Assembly: GCF_000699505.1 (NCBI RefSeq)
Contig: NZ_CP007490.1
Span: 248,001 to 312,000, forward strand
Source: Rhodoluna lacicola
Lineage (GTDB): Bacteria; Actinomycetota; Actinomycetes; Actinomycetales; Microbacteriaceae
Direction of reading: 5' to 3'
Length of the DNA: 64,000 nt
Below, one piece after another: positions 19,085 to 29,000 of this stretch. A model generated the notes under the pieces. That model did not search any database and was not told the DNA's origin. It saw only the letters and a list, made by a program, of their open reading frames with translations. The translations under genes were made by a program, and so were the position numbers. Position 1 is the stretch's first letter. Each line of letters opens with the position of its first letter.

Positions 19085-19834
19085 GTGAGCAAGCCGTTGA
19101 TTGAACTCTCAGGAGTAAAAAAGAGCTTTGGACCTGTCGACGTCCTAAAAGGCGTTGACCTTAAGGTTTACCCGGGCCGCGTGACCGCCCTAGTTGGTGA
19201 CAACGGTGCTGGTAAGTCAACCCTAATCAAGGGCCTGGCCGGTGTTCAATGGTACGACGAGGGCAGCGTTAAGTTTGAAGGCGAAGAAGTCTCACTAACC
19301 ACCCCACGAATTTCCTCAGCCTTGGGTATTGAGGTTGTTTACCAAGACCTAGCTCTTTGCGAAAACCTAGACATCGTTCAAAACATGTTTCTGGGTCGCG
19401 AGGAACTGCAGCAGTTCACGCTAGATGAATCTGCTATGGAATTTGCCGCAGCAAAGGCGCTGCAATCTCTATCAGTTAGAACTGTAAAGTCAGTTCGCCA
19501 AAAAGTTTCGTCGCTATCTGGTGGTCAGCGACAGACCGTGGCTATTGCACGTTCTGTATTGCGTGACGCCAAGGTGGTAATTCTCGATGAGCCAACAGCA
19601 GCCCTTGGTGTTGCGCAAACAGAGCAGGTATTGAATCTGGTTCGTCGCCTGGCTGACAAGGGAATCGCGGTAATCATGATTAGCCACAACCTGCACGACG
19701 TGTTCCAGGTTGCAGATGACATTGCAGTGCTTTACCTAGGCACCATGGTCGCGCAGTTGGAAACCAAGAAGACCAATCACAACGAGATCATTGGTTACAT
19801 CACCGGACTTAAGACCCAAAAGGAAAAAGCATAA
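19085..19834 (+). CDS. Sugar ABC transporter ATPase, single-domain
   Basis: This 249-residue ATPase has Walker A GDNGAGKSTLIKGL, signature LSGGQRQTVAIARS, Walker B VVILDEPTAALG and the switch His in MISHN. XylG/RbsA/MglA proteins normally carry two fused ATPase domains (about 500 residues). This one has a single domain, like FrcA-type partners, and presumably works as a homodimer. The GTG at 19085 after a GGAG site is preferred over an upstream in-frame codon inside the hairpin region. Its stop overlaps the permease start (TAATG). Confidence 0.88.
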   Translation: MSKPLIELSGVKKSFGPVDVLKGVDLKVYPGRVTALVGDNGAGKSTLIKGLAGVQWYDEGSVKFEGEEVSLTTPRISSALGIEVVYQDLALCENLDIVQNMFLGREELQQFTLDESAMEFAAAKALQSLSVRTVKSVRQKVSSLSGGQRQTVAIARSVLRDAKVVILDEPTAALGVAQTEQVLNLVRRLADKGIAVIMISHNLHDVFQVADDIAVLYLGTMVAQLETKKTNHNEIIGYITGLKTQKEKA

Positions 19835-21072
19835 TGTCTGACAACATCACAATTAATACTGGTCACGAGGGCTCGGCCCTTGATCAGATCAAGGCATATG
19901 GCTCACGACTAAAGAGCGGCGAGATGGGTGCATTGCCCGCTATCGGTGCTTTGATTCTGCTGATGACCTTGTTCGCATCGCTTTCGCCTTACTTCTTGAC
20001 ACCAATCAACTTCGCCAACCTGTTCACTCAGGCTGCGACTCTGATGATGATTGCTGCGGCGCTGGTATTCGTGCTGATGCTGGGTGAGATTGACCTATCA
20101 GCTGGTGTGACTGCCGGTACCGGTATGGCGATTTTTGTGAAGATGCATCTTGAGGGCACACCATGGCTACTTGCTCTGGCGCTGGCATTTGTCTTTGCAC
20201 TTGCCACCGGTTGGGTGCTGGGTTACTTCGTGGCCAAGATTGGTGTTCCATCCTTCGTAATTTCGCTTGCACTGTACCTAGCTTTCCCCGGTGTGATGCT
20301 AATCATCCTTGGCGATGGTGGAATCTTGCGCCTTGAGGTTCCAGAAATTAAAGCGGTCATGAACACTAACCTGCCGCTCTGGGGTGGCTGGGCAATGCTT
20401 GCCATTTGTGTTGGCCTAACCCTTGCCATGGGTCTTTGGGATCGCGGCCGCCGCGTTCGTGCAAACCTACCAACCCGCCCACTTTCACTGCTTTTCATCA
20501 AGGTTGCTGGAATCACCGTTTTGGGTGGAATTGGTGTGGCCATTTTGAACCTGCCACGATCACTGGTCGCAACTAACCGCATCGAGGGTGTGCCTACCGT
20601 TATCCCAATTGCGCTGTTGATTTTGTTCATCGGTACTTTCATGCTGGACCGCACAAAGTTTGGTCGCTACATGTATGCGGTTGGTGGAAACCCTGAGGCT
20701 GCGCGTCGTGCCGGTATCAAGGTTGCCAAGATTCGCATCACCGCGTTCATGATCTGTTCCGTACTTGCAATGGTTTCCGGTGTATTCAACGTCAGCCGAA
20801 TCGGAAATGTTGAGTCTTCAGCAGGTCGTGCCATCGTGCTTTCCGGTGTTGCTGCCGCGGTTGTTGGTGGCGTTAGCCTCTTCGGTGGTCGCGGTCGTTT
20901 GGTTCACGCAGCTATCGGTGCATTTGTAATTGCGATTATCGACAACGGTTTGGGTCTGCTAGGAATGCCAGCGGGTATTGCCTACATCATTACCGGTTCG
21001 GTTCTAACAATTGCTGCTACCGCAGACGCACTTGCTAGAAAGCGCAGTGGTGGTTCGCTAACCAGGACCTAA
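19834..21072 (+). CDS. Sugar ABC transporter permease (XylH-like)
   Basis: This 412-residue membrane protein of the XylH/RbsC family has the typical GGNPEAARRAGIKVAKIRI cytoplasmic loop, VLMLGEIDLSAGVTAGTG and GMPAGIAYIITGSVLTIA. It is longer than RbsC because of an extra cytoplasmic loop (LWDRGRRVRANLPTRP), which is also seen in XylH. Starting within the ATPase stop codon, it completes a three-gene importer for xylose or a related pentose. Confidence 0.9.
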   Translation: MSDNITINTGHEGSALDQIKAYGSRLKSGEMGALPAIGALILLMTLFASLSPYFLTPINFANLFTQAATLMMIAAALVFVLMLGEIDLSAGVTAGTGMAIFVKMHLEGTPWLLALALAFVFALATGWVLGYFVAKIGVPSFVISLALYLAFPGVMLIILGDGGILRLEVPEIKAVMNTNLPLWGGWAMLAICVGLTLAMGLWDRGRRVRANLPTRPLSLLFIKVAGITVLGGIGVAILNLPRSLVATNRIEGVPTVIPIALLILFIGTFMLDRTKFGRYMYAVGGNPEAARRAGIKVAKIRITAFMICSVLAMVSGVFNVSRIGNVESSAGRAIVLSGVAAAVVGGVSLFGGRGRLVHAAIGAFVIAIIDNGLGLLGMPAGIAYIITGSVLTIAATADALARKRSGGSLTRT

Positions 21073-21087
21073 AAATAAGCCATAAGA

Positions 21088-21128
21088 AATCCCCACTCAG
21101 AAACCAATTCCGGGTGGGGATTTTTTTA
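21088..21128 (+). terminator. Terminator of the sugar ABC operon
   Basis: A perfect 9-bp stem, AATCCCCAC / GTGGGGATT, with a 17-base loop runs directly into a T-tract. It follows the permease stop by about 15 bases. Confidence 0.85.
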
Positions 21129-21148
21129 TTGGCTCTAGACCCTAAGAC

Positions 21149-22807
21149 TTAGGCCCTAATCCAGGCTGTGGTGTTGGCAGGCAATTTGCCATCGCTTAGC
21201 GGTTGAGAGCTGGCTAGAACTTCGCCAGCAGGAAGCTTCACCGGCTTGTTGCCAAAGTTTGTGACGCAGTGCCAGCCACCCGGGCGGCTAAAGTGCAGCA
21301 GCTTTGGCGCAAACCAGTTTCTGTGCCAGGTGATTTCTTCGCTGGTTTGCAATTGCTTTCGCAGATTAATTAGCTTGCGGTACAGCTCAAGCGTTGAACC
21401 CTGCACACCATCCTGAGTTTCAACTGAAACCGAGCCGTACCAAGAAGGTTGCGGCAAGTGCGAACCACCGCTACCAAAACCAAACGAGGAACCTGTTTTG
21501 GTCCAAGGCAGTGGCACGCGGCAACCATCGCGACTTAGACCTAGCTCCGGGTTGCGGAAGAACTGTGGATCCTGCATGTCTTCGGCTGGGATATCCAAAA
21601 CCTCTTGCAAGGCAAGTTCTTCACCTTGGTAAATGTAGGTGGAACCAGGCAGGGCAAGTAACAACATCGTCATTGAATTCGCGCGGGCAGTGCCAAGTTC
21701 AATGTCTGGTTTTGCAGTGAAACGATTTGCTTTGTACCAGCCAGCAAAGTCGCTGACCATTGGAAAAGCAAAACGAGTTGCGTGACGAATGATGTCGTGG
21801 TTCGAAAGCACCCAGGTGGTGCTGCTGCCAGATTTCTTGGCAGCGGTTAGGTTGTAGTCGGCAATCTCGCGCACCTTCTTTGGTCGCCAACCGGCGCCCA
21901 ACATATCAAAGTTGAAACTTTGACCCAGCCCCTCAGTGCTGGCATAAGCCGGTCTACGGTTTGCGTGCACCCAGGCTTCTGCAACCGCCATGCGAGGCGG
22001 GTCGTATTCGTTGAACACCTCGCGCCAAGAGGCGTAAATTTCGTGCACCTCGTCGCGGTCGAACAAATCATCGGTGCCATCGTCTTTCATGACCTTGACG
22101 TCAAAAGATTGACGCTCTGGCAGGTGACCATTCTTTAAGTCCTTCACCAATGCGTGTGCCACGTCAACACGGTAGCCATCAACGCCGCGATCGCTCCAGA
22201 ACCTTAGGGTCTTCAGAAAGTCTTCGCGAACCTCTTGGTTGTCCCAGTTCCAGTCCGGCTGCTCCTTGGCAAAAAGGTGCATGTACCACTGACCCGGGGT
22301 GCCGTCTGGTTCTGTGATTCGGGTCCAAGCGGTTGGGCCAAAGTGGCTGGCCAACTCGGATGGGCGAATCTCGCCATTTTCACCCTTGCCATCTCTAAAG
22401 ATGTATCGGTTGCGCTCTGGTGAGCCCGGAGCCGCCTTGAGGGCAGCCTGGAACCATACGTGCTGATCGCCGGAGTGGTTTGGCACCAGGTCTGCAATCA
22501 GCCGAATGCCATTTTTGTGCAGCTCTTCAATCAGTTGGTCAAACTCGGCCAGGGTGCCAATTCTTGGGTCAATGTTGCGGTAGTCGTCAACGTCGTAGCC
22601 GCCGTCGGCCAGTTGCGACGGGTAGAACGGGCTCATCCATACCGCGTCAATACCCAGACTTTTTAGGTAAGGCACTCGGCTGATGATTCCATTTAGGTCG
22701 CCAATCCCGTCACCATTGCCATCGGCAAAGCTCCGTGGGTAGATCTGGTAAATAACGGCCTGACGCCACCAGTTTTGGTCACCCTTGAGAAATGTGTATT
22801 CAGCCAT
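21149..22807 (-). CDS. GH13 alpha-glucosidase / oligo-1,6-glucosidase
   Basis: This 552-residue cytoplasmic glycoside hydrolase of the alpha-amylase clan begins WWRQAVIYQIYPRSFADGNG. The four GH13 regions are present: DLVPNHSGD, DGYRVDVAHAL (nucleophile Asp), VAEAWVHANR (acid/base Glu) and VLSNHDIIRH (third carboxylate). The tyrosine- and proline-rich start is typical of subfamilies acting on alpha-glucosides such as maltose, isomaltose or sucrose. The ATG at 22807 has AGGGG upstream; the extra 11 codons before it are not needed. It is convergent with the ABC operon. Confidence 0.9.
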   Translation of the reverse strand: MAEYTFLKGDQNWWRQAVIYQIYPRSFADGNGDGIGDLNGIISRVPYLKSLGIDAVWMSPFYPSQLADGGYDVDDYRNIDPRIGTLAEFDQLIEELHKNGIRLIADLVPNHSGDQHVWFQAALKAAPGSPERNRYIFRDGKGENGEIRPSELASHFGPTAWTRITEPDGTPGQWYMHLFAKEQPDWNWDNQEVREDFLKTLRFWSDRGVDGYRVDVAHALVKDLKNGHLPERQSFDVKVMKDDGTDDLFDRDEVHEIYASWREVFNEYDPPRMAVAEAWVHANRRPAYASTEGLGQSFNFDMLGAGWRPKKVREIADYNLTAAKKSGSSTTWVLSNHDIIRHATRFAFPMVSDFAGWYKANRFTAKPDIELGTARANSMTMLLLALPGSTYIYQGEELALQEVLDIPAEDMQDPQFFRNPELGLSRDGCRVPLPWTKTGSSFGFGSGGSHLPQPSWYGSVSVETQDGVQGSTLELYRKLINLRKQLQTSEEITWHRNWFAPKLLHFSRPGGWHCVTNFGNKPVKLPAGEVLASSQPLSDGKLPANTTAWIRA

Positions 22808-22931
22808 GCAAAAGCCCCTGCTTCTAAGTAATAGGTACACAATATCGCAGGTTTAGGGATGAAAATTGACCCCGATAGGGTTGTAACTTCTATCGGGTTT
22901 CCCCGCAATTTATGAAAGTTGCTCACTTCAC

Positions 22932-25532
22932 ATGGCCTCACTGCTCTACCGTCTAGGTAATTTTTCTGCCCGTCGCGCCTGGTTTGTTGTTTTGGCCTGG
23001 GTCATCATTTTGGCGGCTGCCGGTGGCGCCGCGTTGACCGCGGGTGGCAAATTCACCTCAAGCATGTCAATCAACGGCGTGCCTTCACAGGTGGTTATCG
23101 AGCAGTTGAAGAAGAGCTTCCCTGAGGCTAGCCGCGGCTCCGGTCAGGTAATTTTTCAGAAGGCTGACGGTTCAAAATTAAACACCGATGACCGTGCGGC
23201 CATCACCGCCGCTCTTGAGGGTGTGCTCACTCTCGACGGCGTTTCCGACATCATCAACCCCTTCACCGTTGAAGAGGAAATCAACTCTCAGCGAGCAGAT
23301 GTTGCAGATGGCTGGAAGAAAATTACCGACGGTGAAAAAGCCATCGCCGACGGCAAGGTTGAGATCGCATCGAACAAAACCAAACTCAGCGACGGAATTA
23401 AGAAACTAGATGCGGCCGAGGCAAAACTAAAGACTCAGTCGGCGCAACTTGAAGCCGGAATTGCGCAGGCTCAAGCTGCCGGCGCACCGCAGGCCCAGGT
23501 TGATGCACTAATCGCACAGCGTGCCCAGATTGCCGGTGGCTTTGCCGAAATCAAAAAGCAACGCGCTGCGATTGTTGCCGGTCAAGGCAAACTGGTTGAG
23601 GCTGAAGCAAAGCTGGTATCTAGTGCCGATGATCTGGTGACCGGCAAGGCCGATCTTGAACTGGCCGATCAACTTTTGAAAGTTAGTAAAAACTTTGGCA
23701 CCGTATCAAATGATGGTTCGGTAGCCCTGGCAACCGTTCAATTCGATAAGCCGGGTGCCGAGCTAGAAGAGCCAACCAAGATGGCCGTGGTGGATTTTCT
23801 CAAAGAGGCAAACATCCCTGGTGTGAACATTGAGTTTTCACAGGATCTACTTCGTTCCGTTGAAGGCATTCTTGGCGTCGGCGAAATAGTTGGCCTGGTA
23901 ATTGCGGCCATTGTGCTTTTCATCATGCTTGGCACTTTTATTGGGGCTGGTCTGCCTCTGATCCTGGCGGTGATTGGTGTGGGTGTGTCCGGTGCGGTTA
24001 CCTTTGCCCTGTCATCGGTGATTGAAATGAGTTCCACCACTCCAGTTCTTGGAGTCATGTTGGGTCTGGCTGTAGGTATTGACTACGCGCTGTTTATTTT
24101 GAACCGTCACCGTCGCCAACTTAAGGCTGGCGTTGAGCTGCGCGAGTCAATCGCGCTTGCCACCGGCACATCTGGTAACGCTGTGCTTTTCGCCGGCATC
24201 ACCGTGATCATTGCTCTAGCTGCGTTGAACCTAACCGGAATTGATTTTGTTGGCTTGATGGGATCGATGGGTTCACTGTCTATTGCCGTATCTGTGGCGA
24301 TTGCAATTACTGGAACACCGGCAATCCTTTCGTTGGTGGGCAACCGCATCCTCTCTAAAAAGGAGCGTTCTGCGGTAGCCGAAGGAACTCATTTCCAAGA
24401 AAACGCCGAGCCAAAGAACGCCGGCAAGCCCGTTTGGGCAAATAAGCACCCTTGGATTGCGTTGCTCACCGTGGTAGCCGTTCTTGGCATTGCAGCGATT
24501 CCGGCATCGTCAATGCGTTTGGGGCTGCCGGATGGTTCCGCCGAAGAACGAGAATCCTCAGCGTTCAAGGCCTACACGATCACTAGTGAAGCATTTGGCC
24601 CTGGCTTCAATGCGCAGATTCCAGCCGTGCTCACGCTAGAAAACGCGGTGAGTGAAGATGACAAACTTGCCCTGCAGGCAAAGGTTGCTACTGAACTTTT
24701 TGAATTAGAAAATGTAGCCGCGGTGGTACCCGCTGCAATCTCTGATGACAAGAAGACGTTGTTGTTCCAGGTTGTGCCATCGGTTGATCCTTCTAGTGAA
24801 GAAACCGAAACATTGGTTTACGACATTCGTGCTCTTGGAGATAAATTTGAGTCAGACCAGGTGGGCGAGCTTGGAGTAACCGGAATCACGGCAACAAACA
24901 TAGACATCTCAAAGAAAATTGCCGATGTTTTGCCACTGTATCTAGGTACCGTGCTGTTGCTATCTATGTTGCTTTTGATTTTGGTTTTCCGTTCCATTTT
25001 GATTCCGTTGATCGCAGCTGGTGGCTTCCTGCTAACAATTTTTGCCACCTTTGGTTCCGTGGTTGCGGTTTATCAATGGGGTTGGATTGCCGATTGGTTT
25101 GGAGTCACAACTCCGGGGCCGGTGCTTAGCTTCTTGCCAATTTTCTTGATTGGAATTTTGTTTGGTCTAGCTATGGACTACCAGCTGTTCCTAGTCTCAG
25201 GAATGCGCGAGGCATATAGCCACGGCAAAGACACAAATGCATCGGTGAATTATGGAATTCGCCTGAGCCGTGCCGTAGTGGTGGCTGCGGCGCTGATCAT
25301 GATCACAGTGTTTGGTGGATTCGCATTTTCACACTTGACCATGATTCGACCAATGGGATTTGGATTGGCTGTTGGCGTGCTAGCCGATGCCTTCCTGGTT
25401 CGCATGCTGCTGGTGCCAGCGGCCATGACGATCTTTGGCAAGGCAACCTGGTGGATTCCAAAGTGGCTAGATCGCATCCTTCCTGACGTTGATGTTGAGG
25501 GAACTAAACTCGAGGGAAAGCAACTGCACTAA
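22932..25532 (+). CDS. MMPL/RND-family transporter
   Basis: This 866-residue membrane protein has two repeats of one plus five helices, with LGLAVGIDYALFILNRHRR and FGLAMDYQLFLVSGMREAY as the paired MMPL signatures. These regions hold the Asp-Tyr proton-relay pairs. Residues about 115-250 form a long periplasmic alanine-rich coiled coil with repeating DGxxKI/LxxGxxKL heptads, as in YhgE/Pip-like and actinobacterial MMPL proteins. It probably exports lipids or hydrophobic compounds; the substrate is unknown. A small DUF3817 gene follows. Confidence 0.9.
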   Translation: MASLLYRLGNFSARRAWFVVLAWVIILAAAGGAALTAGGKFTSSMSINGVPSQVVIEQLKKSFPEASRGSGQVIFQKADGSKLNTDDRAAITAALEGVLTLDGVSDIINPFTVEEEINSQRADVADGWKKITDGEKAIADGKVEIASNKTKLSDGIKKLDAAEAKLKTQSAQLEAGIAQAQAAGAPQAQVDALIAQRAQIAGGFAEIKKQRAAIVAGQGKLVEAEAKLVSSADDLVTGKADLELADQLLKVSKNFGTVSNDGSVALATVQFDKPGAELEEPTKMAVVDFLKEANIPGVNIEFSQDLLRSVEGILGVGEIVGLVIAAIVLFIMLGTFIGAGLPLILAVIGVGVSGAVTFALSSVIEMSSTTPVLGVMLGLAVGIDYALFILNRHRRQLKAGVELRESIALATGTSGNAVLFAGITVIIALAALNLTGIDFVGLMGSMGSLSIAVSVAIAITGTPAILSLVGNRILSKKERSAVAEGTHFQENAEPKNAGKPVWANKHPWIALLTVVAVLGIAAIPASSMRLGLPDGSAEERESSAFKAYTITSEAFGPGFNAQIPAVLTLENAVSEDDKLALQAKVATELFELENVAAVVPAAISDDKKTLLFQVVPSVDPSSEETETLVYDIRALGDKFESDQVGELGVTGITATNIDISKKIADVLPLYLGTVLLLSMLLLILVFRSILIPLIAAGGFLLTIFATFGSVVAVYQWGWIADWFGVTTPGPVLSFLPIFLIGILFGLAMDYQLFLVSGMREAYSHGKDTNASVNYGIRLSRAVVVAAALIMITVFGGFAFSHLTMIRPMGFGLAVGVLADAFLVRMLLVPAAMTIFGKATWWIPKWLDRILPDVDVEGTKLEGKQLH

Positions 25533-25550
25533 AGCTTGAAAGGTTCCAGA

Positions 25551-26024
25551 ATGTTTGCCACACCGCGTTCGCTTTACCGCGCTTTTGCCCTTAGCGAGGG
25601 TGTCACCTGGACCCTGCTTCTGGGGGCGCTTTTGATTCGTGCACTTTTTGGCATCAACCCAATTTTGCTGACCGTAATTGGTGGTCTGCACGGAGCTGTG
25701 TTCTTGGGCTACGGAGTTTCGGCTGCGCTTATCGGGGTAAATAACCGATGGGGTCTTGGCCGCACAGTGCTTGCAATCGCGCTGGCGATTATTCCTTTTG
25801 CAACAGTGCCGTTTGAAATTTCGGCTGAGCGCAAGGGCCGACTGGTGGGCCAGTGGCGACGCACCAAGAGTGATGATGCCCGCGATTCAAATTGGTTTGA
25901 TGGACTTTACCGCTGGTTCATTAATCGGCCAATCCTGTTGGCCTTCGTTTTGCTTGTGGTCATCAGCGCAATCTTTGCCACACTGCTCTACATTGGCCCC
26001 CCGGGTGGCTGGGGCCAAGACTAG
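25551..26024 (+). CDS. DUF3817 membrane protein
   Basis: The first half of this 157-residue protein (RSLYRAFALSEGVTWTLLL; GGLHGAVFLGYG; PFATVPFEI) is the DUF3817 family, a three-helix membrane protein common in actinobacteria with no known function. A fourth hydrophobic segment is at the C-terminus. The ATG at 25551 is chosen because GAAAGG lies 7 bases upstream. It follows the MMPL gene by 18 bases and may be cotranscribed. Confidence 0.8.
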   Translation: MFATPRSLYRAFALSEGVTWTLLLGALLIRALFGINPILLTVIGGLHGAVFLGYGVSAALIGVNNRWGLGRTVLAIALAIIPFATVPFEISAERKGRLVGQWRRTKSDDARDSNWFDGLYRWFINRPILLAFVLLVVISAIFATLLYIGPPGGWGQD

Positions 26025-26041
26025 GCACTTAGCATTGCTAG

Positions 26042-29000
26042 GTGAGCACTCCTGAGTCAACTGCGCTGCAGATAACCTACCCGGTTGATCTGCCAGTAAG
26101 TCAGCGCCGGCAGGAGATCCTTGAGGCCATTCGCGATAACCAAGTTGTCGTGATTGCCGGTGCCACCGGTTCGGGCAAGACCACCCAAATTCCAAAGATG
26201 TGCCTGGAGCTTGGCCGCACCAGCATCGCTCACACCCAACCTCGTCGCATCGCGGCCCGCGCCGTGGCCGAACGAATTGCCGAGGAGCTAAAAGTTGAGC
26301 TTGGCGATTTGGTTGGCTACCAGGTGCGCTTCACCGATAAAGCCGGGGCCAACACCAAGGTAAAGGTAATGACCGACGGCATTTTGCTGAACGCGATGCA
26401 GCGCTACCGAAACCTTGAGCCATACGACACCATCATCATCGATGAGGCACACGAGCGCAGTTTGAACATTGATTTCTTACTTGGCTACCTGAAGCAACTT
26501 TTACCTAAGCGCCCAGACCTCAAGGTCATTGTCACCTCGGCAACTATTGACCCGGAATCTTTCAGCAGACACTTCAACGATGCGCCAATCATTGAAGTTA
26601 GTGGGCGAACTTTTCCGATTGAGATTCGCTATGCCGAGACCGCAAGGGAAGCCGGTGACGACACTGACCCCGATGAAGAAACCACTGCCAGTGATTATTT
26701 GGATGGCATCGTCAAGGCACTAGATGATTTGCAGTACGAGCCCGATGGCGACACTTTAGTTTTTCTCTCCGGTGAATCGGAAATTAGAGATGCTCAGGAA
26801 GCTATCGAGGGGCGGATTAACTCTGGTGCACTGGGTAAGGGTGTGGAGGTGCTACCACTTTACGGACGGCTAAGTGCCGCTGAGCAACACCGAGTTTTCG
26901 AGAGCAGCAAAATGGTAGGGCTCAAGCGAAGAATCATTCTGGCCACCAACGTTGCCGAGACCTCGCTGACGATTCCAAACATTAAGTACGTAATTGATGC
27001 CGGTACCGCGCGTATTTCGCGCTACAGCCCAAGGGCTAAAGTTCAGCGATTGCCAATTGAAGCAATCTCAAAAGCTAGCGCCAATCAGCGTGCCGGTCGT
27101 GCCGGTAGAACCAGCCCGGGCGTCGTGATTCGGCTTTACTCGGAAGATGATTACGAATCCAGACCGGAATTCACCGATCCTGAAATTCTGCGCACCAACC
27201 TTGCCTCGGTAATTCTGCAAGCCGCCCAGTTGGGGCTTGGGGACATCACAGCATTCCCCTTTCTGCAGGCACCTGACGCCAGAGGAGTACAGGACGGCCT
27301 TGGCCTTTTGGGTGAGTTGGGCGCGGTAAAGGACCCTAAGGGAAAGACAGTTGAGCTCACCAAGGTGGGCCGGGAATTGGCCAGATTACCAATTGAGCCG
27401 CGCTTTGGGCGCATGCTTTTGGAGTCAAAGAAGCACGACCTAGTGCGAGAGGTCATGATCATCGTGGCCGGACTTACCATTCAGGATCCGCGTGAGCGCC
27501 CTTTGGCTAAGCGGCCGCAGGCCGATCAGGCGCACGCAAGATTCGCCGACCCAACCAGTGATTTCTTAAGCCTGCTGAATCTTTGGAATTACATAGAAGA
27601 GCAGCAGAAAAAACTTTCATCATCAGCTTTTCGTAGGCTCTGCAAAAACGAGTTCTTGAATTACTTGCGAGTGCGTGAGTGGCAAGACCTAATCAAGCAA
27701 TTGAAGTCGATTGCTAAACCGCTAGACATCCTGCCCGGTAATCCAAAGGTCAACCCTGATGGCATTCACCAGTGCTTGCTGGCCGGTTTGCTCAGTCAAA
27801 TTGGGCTGAAGCAACTGAGTGATAAAAAAGCTGCCGATCAGGTAAAGAAAAATTCAGATAAGCCAGTCAGGGCGTCAAACGAGTATCTGGGTTCAAACGG
27901 TAAAAAGTTTGTTATTTTTCCTGGTTCAACTTTGGCCAAGAAGCCACCCGCGGCAATCATGAGTGCTGAGTTAGTGGAGACCAGTAGATTATTTGCTCGC
28001 ATGAATGCGGCTATAAATCCTGAGTGGGCGGAACCGCTTGCTGGTGACTTAGTAAAGCGCAGTTTCAGCGAGCCACACTGGGAGAAATCGCAGGGCGCAG
28101 TAGTTGCCTACGAGCGCGTCATGCTTTTTGGAGTGCCAATTGTTGTGTCGCGTCGCATGCAGTATTCGCGAATTGACATTCCGCTTTGCCGCGACTTATT
28201 TATTCGTCACGCTCTTGTTCACGGTGAGTGGGATTCCAAGCAGGCTTTTGATCGCGCAAATCAACAACTTCTAAAACAACTTGAGTCTCTTGCAGACAGA
28301 GCTCGTAAACCGCAGTTTGCGCCCGATGATGAAGATGTCTTCCGGTTCTACAACGCTCGAATTCCGCAGGATGTTTTCTCAACTCGCACTTTTGAAGGTT
28401 GGTGGCGCAAGGCCAAGCACGAGACCCCCGAGTTGTTGACCATGACCCGTGACGATCTGCTGCCGCCAGAGGTGCAGGCACCAAGTGACGCAGACAACCC
28501 AAAGATTTGGAATTTTGGGGAGCGTGAACTCAAACTTCGCTATCGCTACGAACCAGGCGCACCTGATGATGGCGTCACGGTTGATGTGCCGGTTTCGCTG
28601 CTTGCCCAGATTAACTCCGATGAGTTCGATTGGCTGGTGCCGAGCATGCGGGTTGACCTGATTGCCGAGCTAATCCGCGGTCTTCCCAAGAACCTGCGCC
28701 GCACCGTGGTGCCGGCGGTGGACTGGGCCAAGAAAGCAATCGCCGCCCTGCCAGAGCACCCAGACGAGGCCCTGTTAGCAACGCTGGCCAAGACTCTGCG
28801 TACCCTCAGTGGCACCCACATGACCGCTGACGACTTTGACTTTGCAGCCCTGCCTACCTCACTTCGAATGACCTACCGAGTGGTTGACGAAAAGGGACGC
28901 ACCCTTGGGTTGGGGCTGGACCTTGCTGCGCTGCAGCAGAAGTTGATTCCGGTAGCAAATGGCGAAGCACCAAAAAAGGTCGTGCCTGATATCGCCAAGA

